Of a stretch of DNA of 64,000 nucleotides, positions 26,532-35,264 are shown piece after piece. Each line of letters opens with the position of its first letter. The stretch's first letter is position 1. The notes beneath the pieces are model-generated. The model saw nothing but the letters and a program-made list of their open reading frames with translations. It was not told where the DNA came from and did not search any database. A program made the translations under genes and the position numbers. The stretch comes from JBAXTE01 sp037130365 (GTDB lineage: Bacteria; Bacteroidota; Bacteroidia; Bacteroidales; WCHB1-69): positions 1 to 64,000 of the forward strand of contig JBAXTE010000010.1 of the NCBI GenBank assembly GCA_037130365.1. The letters are read 5' to 3'.

Positions 26532-27734
26532 TTAGTGTTTGTCTACGGGCAAAGGTTTTCCAATCTCCTCATTCCAAGGAAGTCCGTATTTCGCAAGCAT
26601 TTCTAAAAATGGATCTGGATTAAAATCTTCAACATTGTATACTCCGGCACCACCCCATTTACCAGTAAGCATCATCATTGCACCTACCATAGCAGGCACA
26701 CCTGTGGTATATGAAACTGCCTGAGCTCCAATTTCTTTAAAGGTTTCTGCATGGTTACAATTGTTCCAGATAAAATAGCTGGTTTCTTTTCCATCTTTAA
26801 CACCCTTAATTTGGCATCCGATAGATGTTTGGCCATGATAATTTTCTCCTAGCGAAGCAGGTTCAGGAAGAACAGCTTTTAAGAACTGAAGTGGAACAAT
26901 TTGTTTTCCTTCGTAATTAATTGGGACTATGCTCGTCATTCCAATTTCTTGAAGAATGGTGAGTGCACTGATGTATTTTTGTCCAAAAGTCATCCAGAAG
27001 CGAGCACGTTTAAGAGTAGGAAAATTTTTAGTCAATGATTCTAATTCTTCGTGATATAGTAAATACGATTCACGATCTCCTACGTTAGGATATTCAATAG
27101 GTTTATGAATTTCTAGTGGTTCTGTTTCAATCCATTTTCCATTCTCCCAATATCGACCTTTTTGAGTAATTTCACGAATATTGATTTCCGGGTTGAAATT
27201 GGTTGCAAATGCTTTCCCATGATCTCCAGCATTACAATCAACAATGTCTAAATAATGAATTTCATCAAAATAGTGTTTTGCAGCATAAGCCGTAAATATA
27301 CTTGTAACACCAGGATCAAAGCCACAACCCAATACAGCAGTAATACCAGCTTCTTTAAATCGATCTTGATAAGCCCATTGCCAACTATATTCAAACTTAG
27401 CTTCATCTATAGGTTCATAATTTGCTGTATCCAAATAATTAGTCTTTGTAGCCAAACAAGCATCCATAATATGTAAATCTTGGTATGGCAATGCAACATT
27501 TATTACTAAATCTGGATTAAAACTACGAATTAAGGCTATGGTTTCTTCCACATTATCAGCATCTACTTTAGCTGTTTTAATTTTATTTCCACCAATAGCA
27601 GCTGCAATTTTATCACACTTTTCTTTGGTACGACTTGCTAGTAATATTTCACTAAAAACTTCAGGAACCGAAGCACATTTATGAGCAACTACTGCTCCTA
27701 CTCCACCTGCACCAATTATTAAGACTTTTCCCAT
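26532..27734 (-). CDS. Carboxynorspermidine synthase / saccharopine dehydrogenase family
   Basis: A 400-aa NAD(P)-dependent enzyme with Rossmann motif IIGAGGVGAVVAHKCA at the N-terminus. Features of the carboxynorspermidine dehydrogenase branch are the length, LVINVALPYQDLHIMDACL, and GCGFDPGVTSIFTAYA. It would condense aspartate semialdehyde with diaminopropane or putrescine to carboxynorspermidine or carboxyspermidine. The decarboxylase nspC is in this window at 12448-13599, which supports this branch over a lysine-pathway saccharopine dehydrogenase. Transcribed alone, with a TATTTTTG box at 27763-27770 and a strong terminator. Confidence 0.88.
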   Translation of the reverse strand: MGKVLIIGAGGVGAVVAHKCASVPEVFSEILLASRTKEKCDKIAAAIGGNKIKTAKVDADNVEETIALIRSFNPDLVINVALPYQDLHIMDACLATKTNYLDTANYEPIDEAKFEYSWQWAYQDRFKEAGITAVLGCGFDPGVTSIFTAYAAKHYFDEIHYLDIVDCNAGDHGKAFATNFNPEINIREITQKGRYWENGKWIETEPLEIHKPIEYPNVGDRESYLLYHEELESLTKNFPTLKRARFWMTFGQKYISALTILQEIGMTSIVPINYEGKQIVPLQFLKAVLPEPASLGENYHGQTSIGCQIKGVKDGKETSYFIWNNCNHAETFKEIGAQAVSYTTGVPAMVGAMMMLTGKWGGAGVYNVEDFNPDPFLEMLAKYGLPWNEEIGKPLPVDKH

Positions 27735-27762
27735 ATCTATTAAGTTGTATTATTTATTTTTG

Positions 27763-27770
27763 CAAAAATA
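27763..27770 (-). promoter_or_regulatory. TATTTTTG promoter -7 box (minus strand)
   Basis: An exact TAnnTTTG match 29 bp upstream of the ATG of the carboxynorspermidine synthase gene. Confidence 0.6.
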
Positions 27771-27873
27771 CAAAAAATAACCAATCATAGCTTTGTTAAA
27801 TATAGAGGGTTTCTAAAAATTCAATTTTTTAGGCAAACAAGATTTTTAAAGTCAAAGTTTACTTAGGTAAATA

Positions 27874-28001
27874 ATACCGCTTCTAGATATAATATAGTTC
27901 ATTTTTCAAACTTTAAATGAACTATTTATATCTACGAGCGGCATTAGACCAATCTAGCATATAAAATATCTTTGGGCTATTTTATATGCTAGATTTGGTA
28001 T
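27874..28001. mobile_element. Second type of double-hairpin element (128 bp)
   Basis: Two adjacent long palindromes. The first pairs about 28 nt (CCGCTTCTAGATATAA with TTATATCTACGAGCGG) around a loop near 27905. The second pairs about 21 nt (CCAATCTAGCATATAAAATA with TATTTTATATGCTAGATTTG). A short CATTAGA linker lies between. The outer ends are ATACC and GGTAT. The two-hairpin plan resembles the TCCCG/CGGGA family but shares no clear sequence with it. It lies in the 409-bp gap between the saccharopine-family and adhesin genes. The rest of the gap (27735-27873 and 28002-28090) shows no gene. Confidence 0.7.
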
Positions 28002-28090
28002 AAGAATTTAAAAACAGAAGTTTAACGCCGAACCGTTGCCGAAAGGCAAGCTCAGCGAAGCTAAAAATGATTTTTTAGAAGTCCCGTATA

Positions 28091-28127
28091 ATAAAAAAAG
28101 CCCCACAATTTGCAGGACTTTTTTTAA
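28091..28127 (-). terminator. Terminator of the secreted adhesin-like gene
   Basis: On the minus strand a GTCC...GGGGC stem flanked by an A-tract and T7 lies 17-53 bp past the stop codon. The stem uses a G-U pair. It fits an intrinsic terminator. Confidence 0.7.
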
Positions 28128-28143
28128 ATATATTCAAAAAATA

Positions 28144-29868
28144 TTATCTTACGATATTTATTTTTTGAGTAGTTACTTTTGTATCAGTTACAACTCTTAC
28201 TAAATAAGTACCTTGAGCTAAATCAGAAATATTGATTGAGTTTTGGCTACCGTAAGAAGCAACTTTTGCACCAGTTAAGTTAAAGATTTCAACTGTTTGA
28301 ACGCGGTTTGCAGCAATACATAATCTACTATTAGCTGGGTTAGGGAAAATCGAAACAAAATCTTGAGAATTTTCAGCAACTCCAGTAGCAGCATCAATTT
28401 TAACTAAGTCAATAGCAATAAATGCACCATCACCTTGGTTATCTGCGATATGCTCATTAAAAGCTAAATATATATTTTGTGTAGCAAAAGCAGACAAAGA
28501 TGCTCCAACTGGAACCCAAACAGTAGTGGGTAAAAGATTTGAATCAAGTGATAATAGAGTAGTAGCAAAATCAGCAGTTGCATTAGTTAATGTAGATACT
28601 TTCACATCAATAATATCTTGATAACTTCCATATCTGAAAACTTGGAAGGTTAATTCTTTTCCAGCAGGTACAGCAATTTTTGGAGTAATTAACCATTGGT
28701 CGTTAGAAGCAGTACCGCCAGTATTCCAAGTTACATAAGCAGCTTTTGTACCACCACCAGTAGGAACAGTCATTGTACCACCATTCCAACCTGGAATAGG
28801 AGTGGTTCCATTAGCAACAGAAGCCCAACCTGTACCACCGTCTGGATTAGCTTTTGTCCAACAAGCTGGTGGGAAAGTAGCGCCTTCAAAACTTTCTGAC
28901 CAAGGGAATGTACTTACTGTGTTACATTGTACGCCATTACCCGATAACGAAATTGAAATAGGACCAGCATTCGTAGTAACAGTAACAGTTTGAGTACTTG
29001 GGCCAGCTGCAGTTGGAGAATAAGTAAATGTAAAGTTAACCGTTTGGTTAGCACTTAAATTTACAGATGCAGGAATTAAAGTAGTTGTGAAAGGAGCAGT
29101 TAATCCAGTGATTGAAGTTACTGTAAGTGAACCACCACCAACGTTTTTCAAAATAAAATCAGCAGAAGTTAAGGTGTTAGGAACAACAACATCACCAGCA
29201 TTCCAAGCTAAAGGTGTACAATTAGCAACAGGTGTTGTTAAAACAGTTCCACTAACCAATGCACGAATATTCCAATTGAAAGTTAATGATGCACTTAATT
29301 GATTTAAATGTTTCCAGCTACCACCAAAATTAATCCAATTTCCGTTTGGATTTGGAGCTGTAGCATCATCACAACCTGCTGGATATCCACCAGTGGTAGT
29401 AATGTTATATCCAATGTAAAGGTTTGTTGTTGGAATTGCTAAAGGAGTTGTTAACACAACATTATTCCATCCATTAACAGCTGTAAATGTTTGAGTACGT
29501 AATTCAGTTACACCAGTATCAGAGTAGATTTTAAGAGTCGCTGGTGCAGTAACATAAGTAGTAGCACTGTCGATGTAAACCTTTACTGAAGAAATAGTGT
29601 TACCAGCAGCATTATGACCAGCAAGAACTGAAGCTGGAAAAAAAGCATATACTCCAAAAGTTGATGCAGCACCAGTTCCAATAGCGTTACCACCATTATC
29701 ACCATCATAATGTAATGAATCAACAACAGCTTTTGTATTAGAAGCAGTTGTATTAATGTGTTTAAGAACCTTAACGGCTTTTAAACTAGTTTCATTTGCC
29801 TTTTTTACTTGAGCAAATGAAATTGCGCTTATAAAGATTAAAGCGACTAAAATAGTAATTTTTTTCAT
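28144..29868 (-). CDS. Secreted choice-of-anchor / cleaved-adhesin protein with T9SS type A sorting domain
   Basis: A 574-aa exported protein with signal peptide (MKKITILVALIFISAISFAQ). A jelly-roll-like first region is followed by a HYDIN/choice-of-anchor-D Ig-like domain (ADFILKNVGGGSLTVTSI to ISLSGNGVQC, about 235-320). A cleaved-adhesin (choice-of-anchor J) module comes next (FPWSESFEGATFPPACW to FIAIDLVKID, about 325-490). The last 70 residues form a type A sorting domain (VSIFPNPANSRL, GTYLVRVV). It probably binds carbohydrate or host/particle surfaces, but the ligand is unknown. A TATATTTG box (29915-29922) precedes it. Confidence 0.85.
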   Translation of the reverse strand: MKKITILVALIFISAISFAQVKKANETSLKAVKVLKHINTTASNTKAVVDSLHYDGDNGGNAIGTGAASTFGVYAFFPASVLAGHNAAGNTISSVKVYIDSATTYVTAPATLKIYSDTGVTELRTQTFTAVNGWNNVVLTTPLAIPTTNLYIGYNITTTGGYPAGCDDATAPNPNGNWINFGGSWKHLNQLSASLTFNWNIRALVSGTVLTTPVANCTPLAWNAGDVVVPNTLTSADFILKNVGGGSLTVTSITGLTAPFTTTLIPASVNLSANQTVNFTFTYSPTAAGPSTQTVTVTTNAGPISISLSGNGVQCNTVSTFPWSESFEGATFPPACWTKANPDGGTGWASVANGTTPIPGWNGGTMTVPTGGGTKAAYVTWNTGGTASNDQWLITPKIAVPAGKELTFQVFRYGSYQDIIDVKVSTLTNATADFATTLLSLDSNLLPTTVWVPVGASLSAFATQNIYLAFNEHIADNQGDGAFIAIDLVKIDAATGVAENSQDFVSIFPNPANSRLCIAANRVQTVEIFNLTGAKVASYGSQNSINISDLAQGTYLVRVVTDTKVTTQKINIVR

Positions 29869-29914
29869 AATTAATTTGTTTTGATTAATTTCCCTTGAAC
29901 TTTAAACTAAGATG

Positions 29915-29922
29915 CAAATATA
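29915..29922 (-). promoter_or_regulatory. TATATTTG promoter -7 box (minus strand)
   Basis: An exact TAnnTTTG match 47 bp upstream of the adhesin-like gene's ATG, just beyond the end of the lipoprotein gene at 29961. Confidence 0.6.
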
Positions 29923-29960
29923 AAAAAAATAATAATACAATTCATACTATATCATGATAA

Positions 29961-30659
29961 TCATTTTACTAACTCACACATAATTTTATTAGACTGATAT
30001 TCAGAGCCAATCACGCCTCCAATGGGTTTACCTTTTTGCAACGATAATGTCACACTACGTCGAATATATATTTGACCTTTACCTAATTTTAATAATTCTA
30101 AATTATTAGGACTTAAAGAAAGGGATGCTGCTCCTACAAACTTTGGGAAAAAACTATATGTTTGAGCAGAATCTTGAATAATCACCTCAATTTGATCTTT
30201 ATTTGATAACGGCATTCCTGTCCAATAAATAGCTGTACCTTGTGATTTAGAAATTACAGCGTTTTTTAAGACTGGCTCTGCTTTAAGCAATGGAATTGAA
30301 TTCTCGAAAACTTCATCATCATTATTTGTATAGACAAACTTATGCTCACTCCCAACAGAACCATTCATTTTATAAATGTATGATGTGCCAGTCCATGCAC
30401 TAGTAGATGCATTCATTTTCAAATTATTATATGTTACATTACTTTTTTCAACAAGACGTAAGGTTGTTCCATTCTGACCGCCAAAACGAAACCCTGCCGA
30501 CACTTCTAGTTCGTTATCAGACGCATCGTAATTAACAAAATAACTCTGATAAATTTCAGATTGTGCTACTTTATTTGAATCAGAGGTTTCGTTAGAGGCA
30601 CAAGACAAAATCAAAACGCTAGTTATCAATAAGATAACAACAAATTGGAGTTTTTTCAT
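29961..30659 (-). CDS. Lipoprotein of unknown function
   Basis: A 232-aa protein with signal MKKLQFVVILLITSVLILSC and lipobox LILSC. The mature part is beta-rich and Ser/Asn-rich with no motif I recognise. It lies about 92 bp upstream of the adhesin-like gene on the same strand, with a promoter box between, so the two may be expressed separately. Lipidation is well supported; the function is not known. Confidence 0.7.
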   Translation of the reverse strand: MKKLQFVVILLITSVLILSCASNETSDSNKVAQSEIYQSYFVNYDASDNELEVSAGFRFGGQNGTTLRLVEKSNVTYNNLKMNASTSAWTGTSYIYKMNGSVGSEHKFVYTNNDDEVFENSIPLLKAEPVLKNAVISKSQGTAIYWTGMPLSNKDQIEVIIQDSAQTYSFFPKFVGAASLSLSPNNLELLKLGKGQIYIRRSVTLSLQKGKPIGGVIGSEYQSNKIMCELVK

Positions 30660-30758
30660 AATTAAAATATTAAATTAATATACTAGGAGATTAGTTAAAG
30701 CAAAAAATACAACACCGTAAATTTAATACAAAAATAGTCATTTTATTTGATAGTAAAT

Positions 30759-31277
30759 TTATTTTCCAAGCTCATCCCCAATTAATTGTACAATTTTATC
30801 CACATTAATATTTTCACCCTTTATTTCGATGTGCGCCTGATTAAAAATTAATTCCTGGGTAACCAATTGACTCACAATAAACTCTTCTACTTTATCAACA
30901 CTCTGAAGATGGTCTTGAATTAATGCTCTCTTTTTTCTTGCATTAAATAGGCGAATTGCTAATGACTTCGGAGACATTTTTATATAAATTGATTTTCCAT
31001 GAAGATTGATAAAATCAATATTATTAGAATGACAAGGCAATCCTCCGCCACAAGAGATAACTGCGTTAGTAAGTCCTTGAAGTTGCTGAATTACTTCAAC
31101 TTCTGTTTGTCTATATAAATCAGCGCCATATTTTTGAAATATATCAAACTCGTTAAGGTTAAAACGTTCCTCTACCATTCTATCGGTATCAAAGAAATCA
31201 CAGTTTAATTTACGTGCTAACTTCCGACCAATGGTACTTTTTCCAGAGCCCATATATCCAATAATATAAAAAACCAT
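30759..31277 (-). CDS. aroK: Shikimate kinase
   Basis: Phosphorylates shikimate at O3 in aromatic amino-acid synthesis. P-loop GYMGSGKST at residues 7-15, DTDRMVEERF for shikimate/Mg binding, and CGGGLPC in the core. With the ATG at 31277 (MVFYIIGYMG) the protein has 172 aa, normal for the family. The in-frame ATG at 31295 adds six residues and lies against the hairpin at 31289-31311, so I prefer 31277. It follows the DUF1573 gene on the same strand by about 43 bp. Confidence 0.93.
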   Translation of the reverse strand: MVFYIIGYMGSGKSTIGRKLARKLNCDFFDTDRMVEERFNLNEFDIFQKYGADLYRQTEVEVIQQLQGLTNAVISCGGGLPCHSNNIDFINLHGKSIYIKMSPKSLAIRLFNARKKRALIQDHLQSVDKVEEFIVSQLVTQELIFNQAHIEIKGENINVDKIVQLIGDELGK

Positions 31278-31288
31278 GATATAAAAAT

Positions 31289-31311
31289 GGGGCACCTTTT
31301 ATTGATGCCCC
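31289..31311 (-). terminator. Hairpin between DUF1573 gene and aroK
   Basis: GGGGCA / TGCCCC arms with an 11-nt spacer. On the minus strand the hairpin follows the DUF1573 stop and is followed by ATTTTTAT, then the aroK start. It could be an intrinsic terminator that partly uncouples aroK, or an attenuator; a processing or stability site is also possible. Confidence 0.6.
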
Positions 31312-31320
31312 TATTGTTGA

Positions 31321-32553
31321 TTATTTAATTTTGTACATTGTTCCACTACCCTCGCCCTTCTTTGGGTCTCCTTTTATTTCAATGCTATCTTCTTTAAGAA
31401 CTTCTCCTTTTAAAGTAAGAGTTATGCTTGATTTTTTTGGATCATTAGTAATTACGGTTATTGTTTTATGTTGTTGACCTGGTCTGCCAGCAGAATTAAA
31501 AGAAGCTTTAATTTTTGTGCTTTGGCCTGGTTCAATCTCCATTTTTTCTGGCTGAGCAGCAGTGCAACCACAACTCGCTTTTACTTTGCGGATAACTAAA
31601 ATCGATTTACCTGTGTTTTTTAACACATAATCATATTCTACAACCGCACCAATATTTACTTTGCCAAAATCATATGTATCAGAATCCACAGCCAAAACAG
31701 GAGCATTTGCTAATTGTTCGGGAGTAAGTTTTGAAAAATCTTCAGAAATATTAGCACTTAAATAAACAATTTTTTCAATCTGAGTAGAATCATTGGTGAA
31801 AATTGTGAATTTGTCGTAAACAAAACCAATTTCTTGACGTTTTACTGCATCGTACTTCACAATTATTTTGGCAACAGCACCAGTATCTAATTTAGTCACA
31901 ATTGGGTTTAAAATTGTAATATAATTAGGCAACTTATCATATTTCAAATCCATTTTTTTCTTACTTGAATTATAGACTTTAAGAGTATCTATTTTCGTTT
32001 CAACATTTGTAAGATTAAAGCTCAAATGATTAGTTAAAAATCGTAAACCTCCTTGTTGAACTGGATATAACTCATCTTTTGATTTTGGTTTTTCAATCAC
32101 ATTTCCTTTAATAAAAATCATCATATTTTGATTTTTAGGATCATTAGTTACAACCGAAATAGATTTATTAAACTCTCCTGGACGGCGAGCTGGATCATAA
32201 GTTGCTTTTATCACACCCGAACCACCTGGTTTTATCGCTTCTTTTGTGTATTCAGAAGTTGTACAGCCACATGAAGGTCTTACACTTAAGATTTGCAAAT
32301 CAGCTTTACCAACATTTTTAAATTTGAATACACCATTTGCGGGTCCCTTTTCTTCTTTAATAACACCGTAATCAAAAGTCGTTGTTTCAAATTTTATAAT
32401 CGGATCTAATCCATTAGGTGATGGCAATATTACAGTTTCTTTCGGCTGAGCTTGATTAGCTTCTACTTGCTTTGGAGATGTTGAGTTGGTCTTTTGGGCT
32501 ATCGAGAGTCCAATAATTGACATTGATAAAAATGTTAATGCAATCTTTCTCAT
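31321..32553 (-). CDS. Exported protein with two DUF1573 domains
   Basis: A 410-aa protein with signal peptide (MRKIALTFLSMSIIGLSIAQ). Two DUF1573 Ig-like domains: about residues 52-150 (FDYGVIKEEKGPANGVFKFKN, SCGCT) and about 285-395 (YDFGKVNIGAVVEYDYVLKN, SCGCT). Between them is a related but cysteine-free stretch. The GCT motif and NDPK repeats are typical. These proteins occur widely in Bacteroidota envelopes; the function is unknown. The TATTTTTG box at 32629-32636 is its promoter candidate. Confidence 0.88.
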   Translation of the reverse strand: MRKIALTFLSMSIIGLSIAQKTNSTSPKQVEANQAQPKETVILPSPNGLDPIIKFETTTFDYGVIKEEKGPANGVFKFKNVGKADLQILSVRPSCGCTTSEYTKEAIKPGGSGVIKATYDPARRPGEFNKSISVVTNDPKNQNMMIFIKGNVIEKPKSKDELYPVQQGGLRFLTNHLSFNLTNVETKIDTLKVYNSSKKKMDLKYDKLPNYITILNPIVTKLDTGAVAKIIVKYDAVKRQEIGFVYDKFTIFTNDSTQIEKIVYLSANISEDFSKLTPEQLANAPVLAVDSDTYDFGKVNIGAVVEYDYVLKNTGKSILVIRKVKASCGCTAAQPEKMEIEPGQSTKIKASFNSAGRPGQQHKTITVITNDPKKSSITLTLKGEVLKEDSIEIKGDPKKGEGSGTMYKIK

Positions 32554-32628
32554 TTTTTTATTGTTATTTGGTTCGTATTATCTGATTTCTAAAAATCAGT
32601 GCTCGATTATTTTTTAATATTTGGTAGA

Positions 32629-32636
32629 CAAAAATA
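32629..32636 (-). promoter_or_regulatory. TATTTTTG promoter -7 box (minus strand)
   Basis: An exact TAnnTTTG match 76 bp upstream of the DUF1573 protein ATG, giving a leader that contains a small GATTTCTAAAAATC palindrome. Confidence 0.55.
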
Positions 32637-32684
32637 CTTTATTTTTAGTTGCAACTTAAAAATAATAATTTTTTTTAACTCAAA

Positions 32685-34052
32685 TTAAGAGTCTGATTTC
32701 TCGACTAATTCAGCAGCAAAAACATCCAAGGATATCCCATCAAAATTTCCTGAACTCATCAGCAGCAAATTGGTTTCATTCAAATCCAAAGATTTTAACC
32801 ATGCTTTAAGGTTTTCAGTTTTATTAAAAACAAGGATATCTTTACGATTAAAATTTGAGAATATATCTTCCGGCGTTAACAAAGGCAAACGCTTTAATAA
32901 CAAAGCATGTTCACTAAAAAAGACCACAGCTACATCGGCTCCATTCATACTATTCTGATACTGAGACAAAAAAGAGGCATTTAAGCTACTATAGGTATGA
33001 AGTTCCATACATGCAATTAATTTCCGATTGGAATATTGTTCCTTTACAGCATCAATTGTTGCTTTTAATTTAGAGGGAGAATGGGCAAAATCTTTATAGA
33101 TATTTGTAGTTCCATTTTCCGCAATGCATTCCAATCGTTTGGAAGCTCCTTTAAAAGATTGAATCTGCATATAGAAATCCTGATTACTCACACCCAATTG
33201 ATTACAAACCAATCTAGCTCCTTCAAGGTTCATTAAATTATGTTTTCCAAACACATTTATTTTATATGATTGCTTATTGACTACAACTGTAGTTTTATTC
33301 TGGTTAATAGAATATTCTGGAACTGAATATGGATATTTATTAATCACATTTACTGTTTCTGCAATTTTTCTCACTTCATTATCTTCATTACAATAGATTA
33401 ATGCACCATTTTCTGGCACCAACGATGCAAAAATTTCAAATTGTTGAATATAATTTTCAAAAGTTGGAAAAACATTAAAATGATCCCAAGCAATTCCGCT
33501 AATCAAAGCAATATCTGGCTTATACAAATGAAATTTTGGGCGTCTATCAATAGGCGAAGTTAAATACTCATCCCCTTCAATAATCATTACTGGGGCGGAT
33601 TTAGTTAATTTAACCATAACGTCAAATCCTTGTAACTGCGCTCCCACCATATAATCACATTCAATATCTAACGCTTCCAAAACGTGCAAAATCATTGATG
33701 TAATGGTAGTTTTTCCATGACTTCCCCCTATTACAACACGTTTTTTATCAATCGCCTGTTGATATAAGAACTCTGGATATGAGTATATCTTCAAACCTAA
33801 TTCTTTTGCTTTTAACAGCTCCGGATTGTCTTCATGAGCATGCATACCCAAAATTACAGCATCTAAATTTAAGGTAATTTTATCTGCATCCCAACCCAAT
33901 TGTCTGGGTAAAATCCCTTCTTTTTCAAGTCTTGTACGTGAAGGTTCAAAAATTTCATCATCAGATCCAGTTACACAATCTCCTTTTCGACTTAATGCAA
34001 TGGCTAAATTGTGCATTGCACTTCCTCCAATAGCTATAAAATGTATGTTCAT
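32685..34052 (-). CDS. mpl: UDP-N-acetylmuramate:L-alanyl-gamma-D-glutamyl-meso-diaminopimelate ligase
   Basis: Muropeptide-recycling ligase of the Mur family, 455 aa. Attaches the recovered tripeptide to UDP-MurNAc. N-terminal Rossmann-like motif MNIHFIAIGGSAMHNLAIAL with GSDDEIFEPS, then the ATP loop GGSHGKTTITSMI and the central signature IEGDEYLTSPIDRRPKF. The SAMHN sequence separates it from MurC, which has GGxGM. No neighbour in the recycling pathway is adjacent. No clear promoter box is seen. Confidence 0.92.
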   Translation of the reverse strand: MNIHFIAIGGSAMHNLAIALSRKGDCVTGSDDEIFEPSRTRLEKEGILPRQLGWDADKITLNLDAVILGMHAHEDNPELLKAKELGLKIYSYPEFLYQQAIDKKRVVIGGSHGKTTITSMILHVLEALDIECDYMVGAQLQGFDVMVKLTKSAPVMIIEGDEYLTSPIDRRPKFHLYKPDIALISGIAWDHFNVFPTFENYIQQFEIFASLVPENGALIYCNEDNEVRKIAETVNVINKYPYSVPEYSINQNKTTVVVNKQSYKINVFGKHNLMNLEGARLVCNQLGVSNQDFYMQIQSFKGASKRLECIAENGTTNIYKDFAHSPSKLKATIDAVKEQYSNRKLIACMELHTYSSLNASFLSQYQNSMNGADVAVVFFSEHALLLKRLPLLTPEDIFSNFNRKDILVFNKTENLKAWLKSLDLNETNLLLMSSGNFDGISLDVFAAELVEKSDS

Positions 34053-34197
34053 TTTGTGATAAATTTAAATTATCACAAACTTATGCAATAATAATTTACT
34101 ATAAATTGCAATGAAATAAAGTTATAAAATAAGAAAAGTTGAAAAGTAGGTGAAAGGTGAACCTTTTCTTATACCTTGAAACTTTTAAACTTTATGG

Positions 34198-34253
34198 ACT
34201 TTCGACTTTATAGACTTTCGACTTTATGCACTTTCGACTTTATGCACTTTCGA
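34198..34253. repeat. 16-bp tandem repeat (unit ACTTTCGACTTTATGC)
   Basis: Three full units (34198, 34214, 34230) and the first half of a fourth, ending exactly at ACTTTCGA where the double-hairpin element begins. The remaining half unit (CTTTACAG) resumes directly after the element at 34339, so the array was interrupted by insertion. Confidence 0.85.
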
Positions 34254-34338
34254 TCCCGAAAAAAAAGAAATTTCCAATTTCGTGTTTTTTCGAGAATCCT
34301 CGAAAAATTAAAAAATCAAAGATTTTTAATTTTCGGGA
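34254..34338. mobile_element. Double-hairpin interspersed element, copy C
   Basis: An 85-bp element from TCCCG to CGGGA. The left hairpin has foot CGAAAAAA/TTTTTTCG and tip GAAATT-TCC-AATTTC. The linker is CGAGAATCCTCG. The right hairpin pairs CGAAAAATTAAAAAATC with GATTTTTAATTTTCG around AAA. Removing it restores ACTTTCGA+CTTTACAG, a unit of the flanking tandem repeat, so insertion left no target duplication. It lies in the 360-bp space between mpl and the MBL gene. Confidence 0.8.
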
Positions 34339-34391
34339 CTTTACAGACTATTGTCTTTCTATCCTTTTGCCTTTATAAACTCAAAAAATCT

Positions 34392-34399
34392 TATTTTTG
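34392..34399 (+). promoter_or_regulatory. TATTTTTG promoter -7 box
   Basis: An exact TAnnTTTG match 13 bp upstream of the MBL hydrolase ATG. Confidence 0.65.
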
Positions 34400-34412
34400 C
34401 AAGAAAAATTAG

Positions 34413-35255
34413 ATGAGTGTAAAAATTCACCCTTTTATTACTGAGTATTGGAAACTTGATGGAGGTGCTTGTTTTGGTGTAATCCCAAAGACTATTTGGA
34501 GTAAAATAACGCCACCCGATGAATTAAACTTGATTAATATTGCTTCACGATGTTTATTAATTGAAAGTAATGGGAAAAAAATTCTTATTGATTCGGGAAT
34601 TGGAAACAAGTTTGATGAAAAGTTTTATTCCTTTTTCTATAGATCTGAAATTAAACCAATTACATTATGTATTCAAGAACTTGGATGCAAGCCAGATGAT
34701 ATTACTGATGTAATCTTTACACACTTACATTGGGATCATGTGGGTGGAGCAACGTATATTAATAATTTTGGAGCAACAGAACTTTTTTTCCCAAATGCGA
34801 CTCATTGGTGTTCCAAAAGTGGATGGGATTGGGCGATGAATCCAAGTCCACGAGAAAAAAAAGCTTTTTTCAAAGAAGATTTAATGCCACTTCTAAACTC
34901 TGGGAAATTAAAATTTATTGAAAAGGAACAAATGTTTGACGATAACATTGAGTTACTTGTGCTAAATGGCCATACTATTGGACAATTAATTCCAATTATA
35001 AACACAGATAAAGGGAAAGTGTTTTTTGCTGGAGATTTTATCCCTTCCCATGCACATATCCCGATTGTATTTATCCCTAGTCAAGATATACAACCGTTGG
35101 TTTCAATGAAAGAGAAGGCGCATCTATTAAAAAAAATCGTGGATGAGTATTTGACAATCATGTTTCAACATGACCCCGAACATGAATGTTGTAAAATTAC
35201 TGATTCGGTTAATGGGATTCAAACAAAAAATATCTTTAGTTGGAGTAATGAATAA
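34413..35255 (+). CDS. MBL-fold metallo-hydrolase
   Basis: A 280-aa cytoplasmic protein with the metallo-beta-lactamase HxHxDH signature (THLHWDHVGG, about residues 108-117), LNGHTIGQ for the third histidine and FAGDFIPSHAH for the bridging aspartate. It should bind two metal ions and hydrolyse an ester, lactone or similar bond; the layout resembles quorum-quenching lactonase-like members, but the substrate cannot be assigned. It is followed by a thioesterase gene after 9 bp, so the two are probably an operon. Confidence 0.88.
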   Translation: MSVKIHPFITEYWKLDGGACFGVIPKTIWSKITPPDELNLINIASRCLLIESNGKKILIDSGIGNKFDEKFYSFFYRSEIKPITLCIQELGCKPDDITDVIFTHLHWDHVGGATYINNFGATELFFPNATHWCSKSGWDWAMNPSPREKKAFFKEDLMPLLNSGKLKFIEKEQMFDDNIELLVLNGHTIGQLIPIINTDKGKVFFAGDFIPSHAHIPIVFIPSQDIQPLVSMKEKAHLLKKIVDEYLTIMFQHDPEHECCKITDSVNGIQTKNIFSWSNE

Positions 35256-35264
35256 ATCAAATAA

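Noticed and set aside
28022..28088. Hairpin-rich segment with a GCCGAAAGGC tetraloop as a riboswitch or ribozyme
   Set aside because: No known consensus is recognisable, and it lies downstream of, not before, the genes on both sides.
28696..28993. Plus-strand frames inside the adhesin-like gene
   Set aside because: They are reverse-strand shadows of the Thr/Pro-rich coding sequence and overlap each other.
34176..34412. Open frame of 78 codons before the MBL gene
   Set aside because: It reads through the 16-bp tandem repeat and the double-hairpin element; the residues simply mirror the repeat and the frame lacks any homology or start context.
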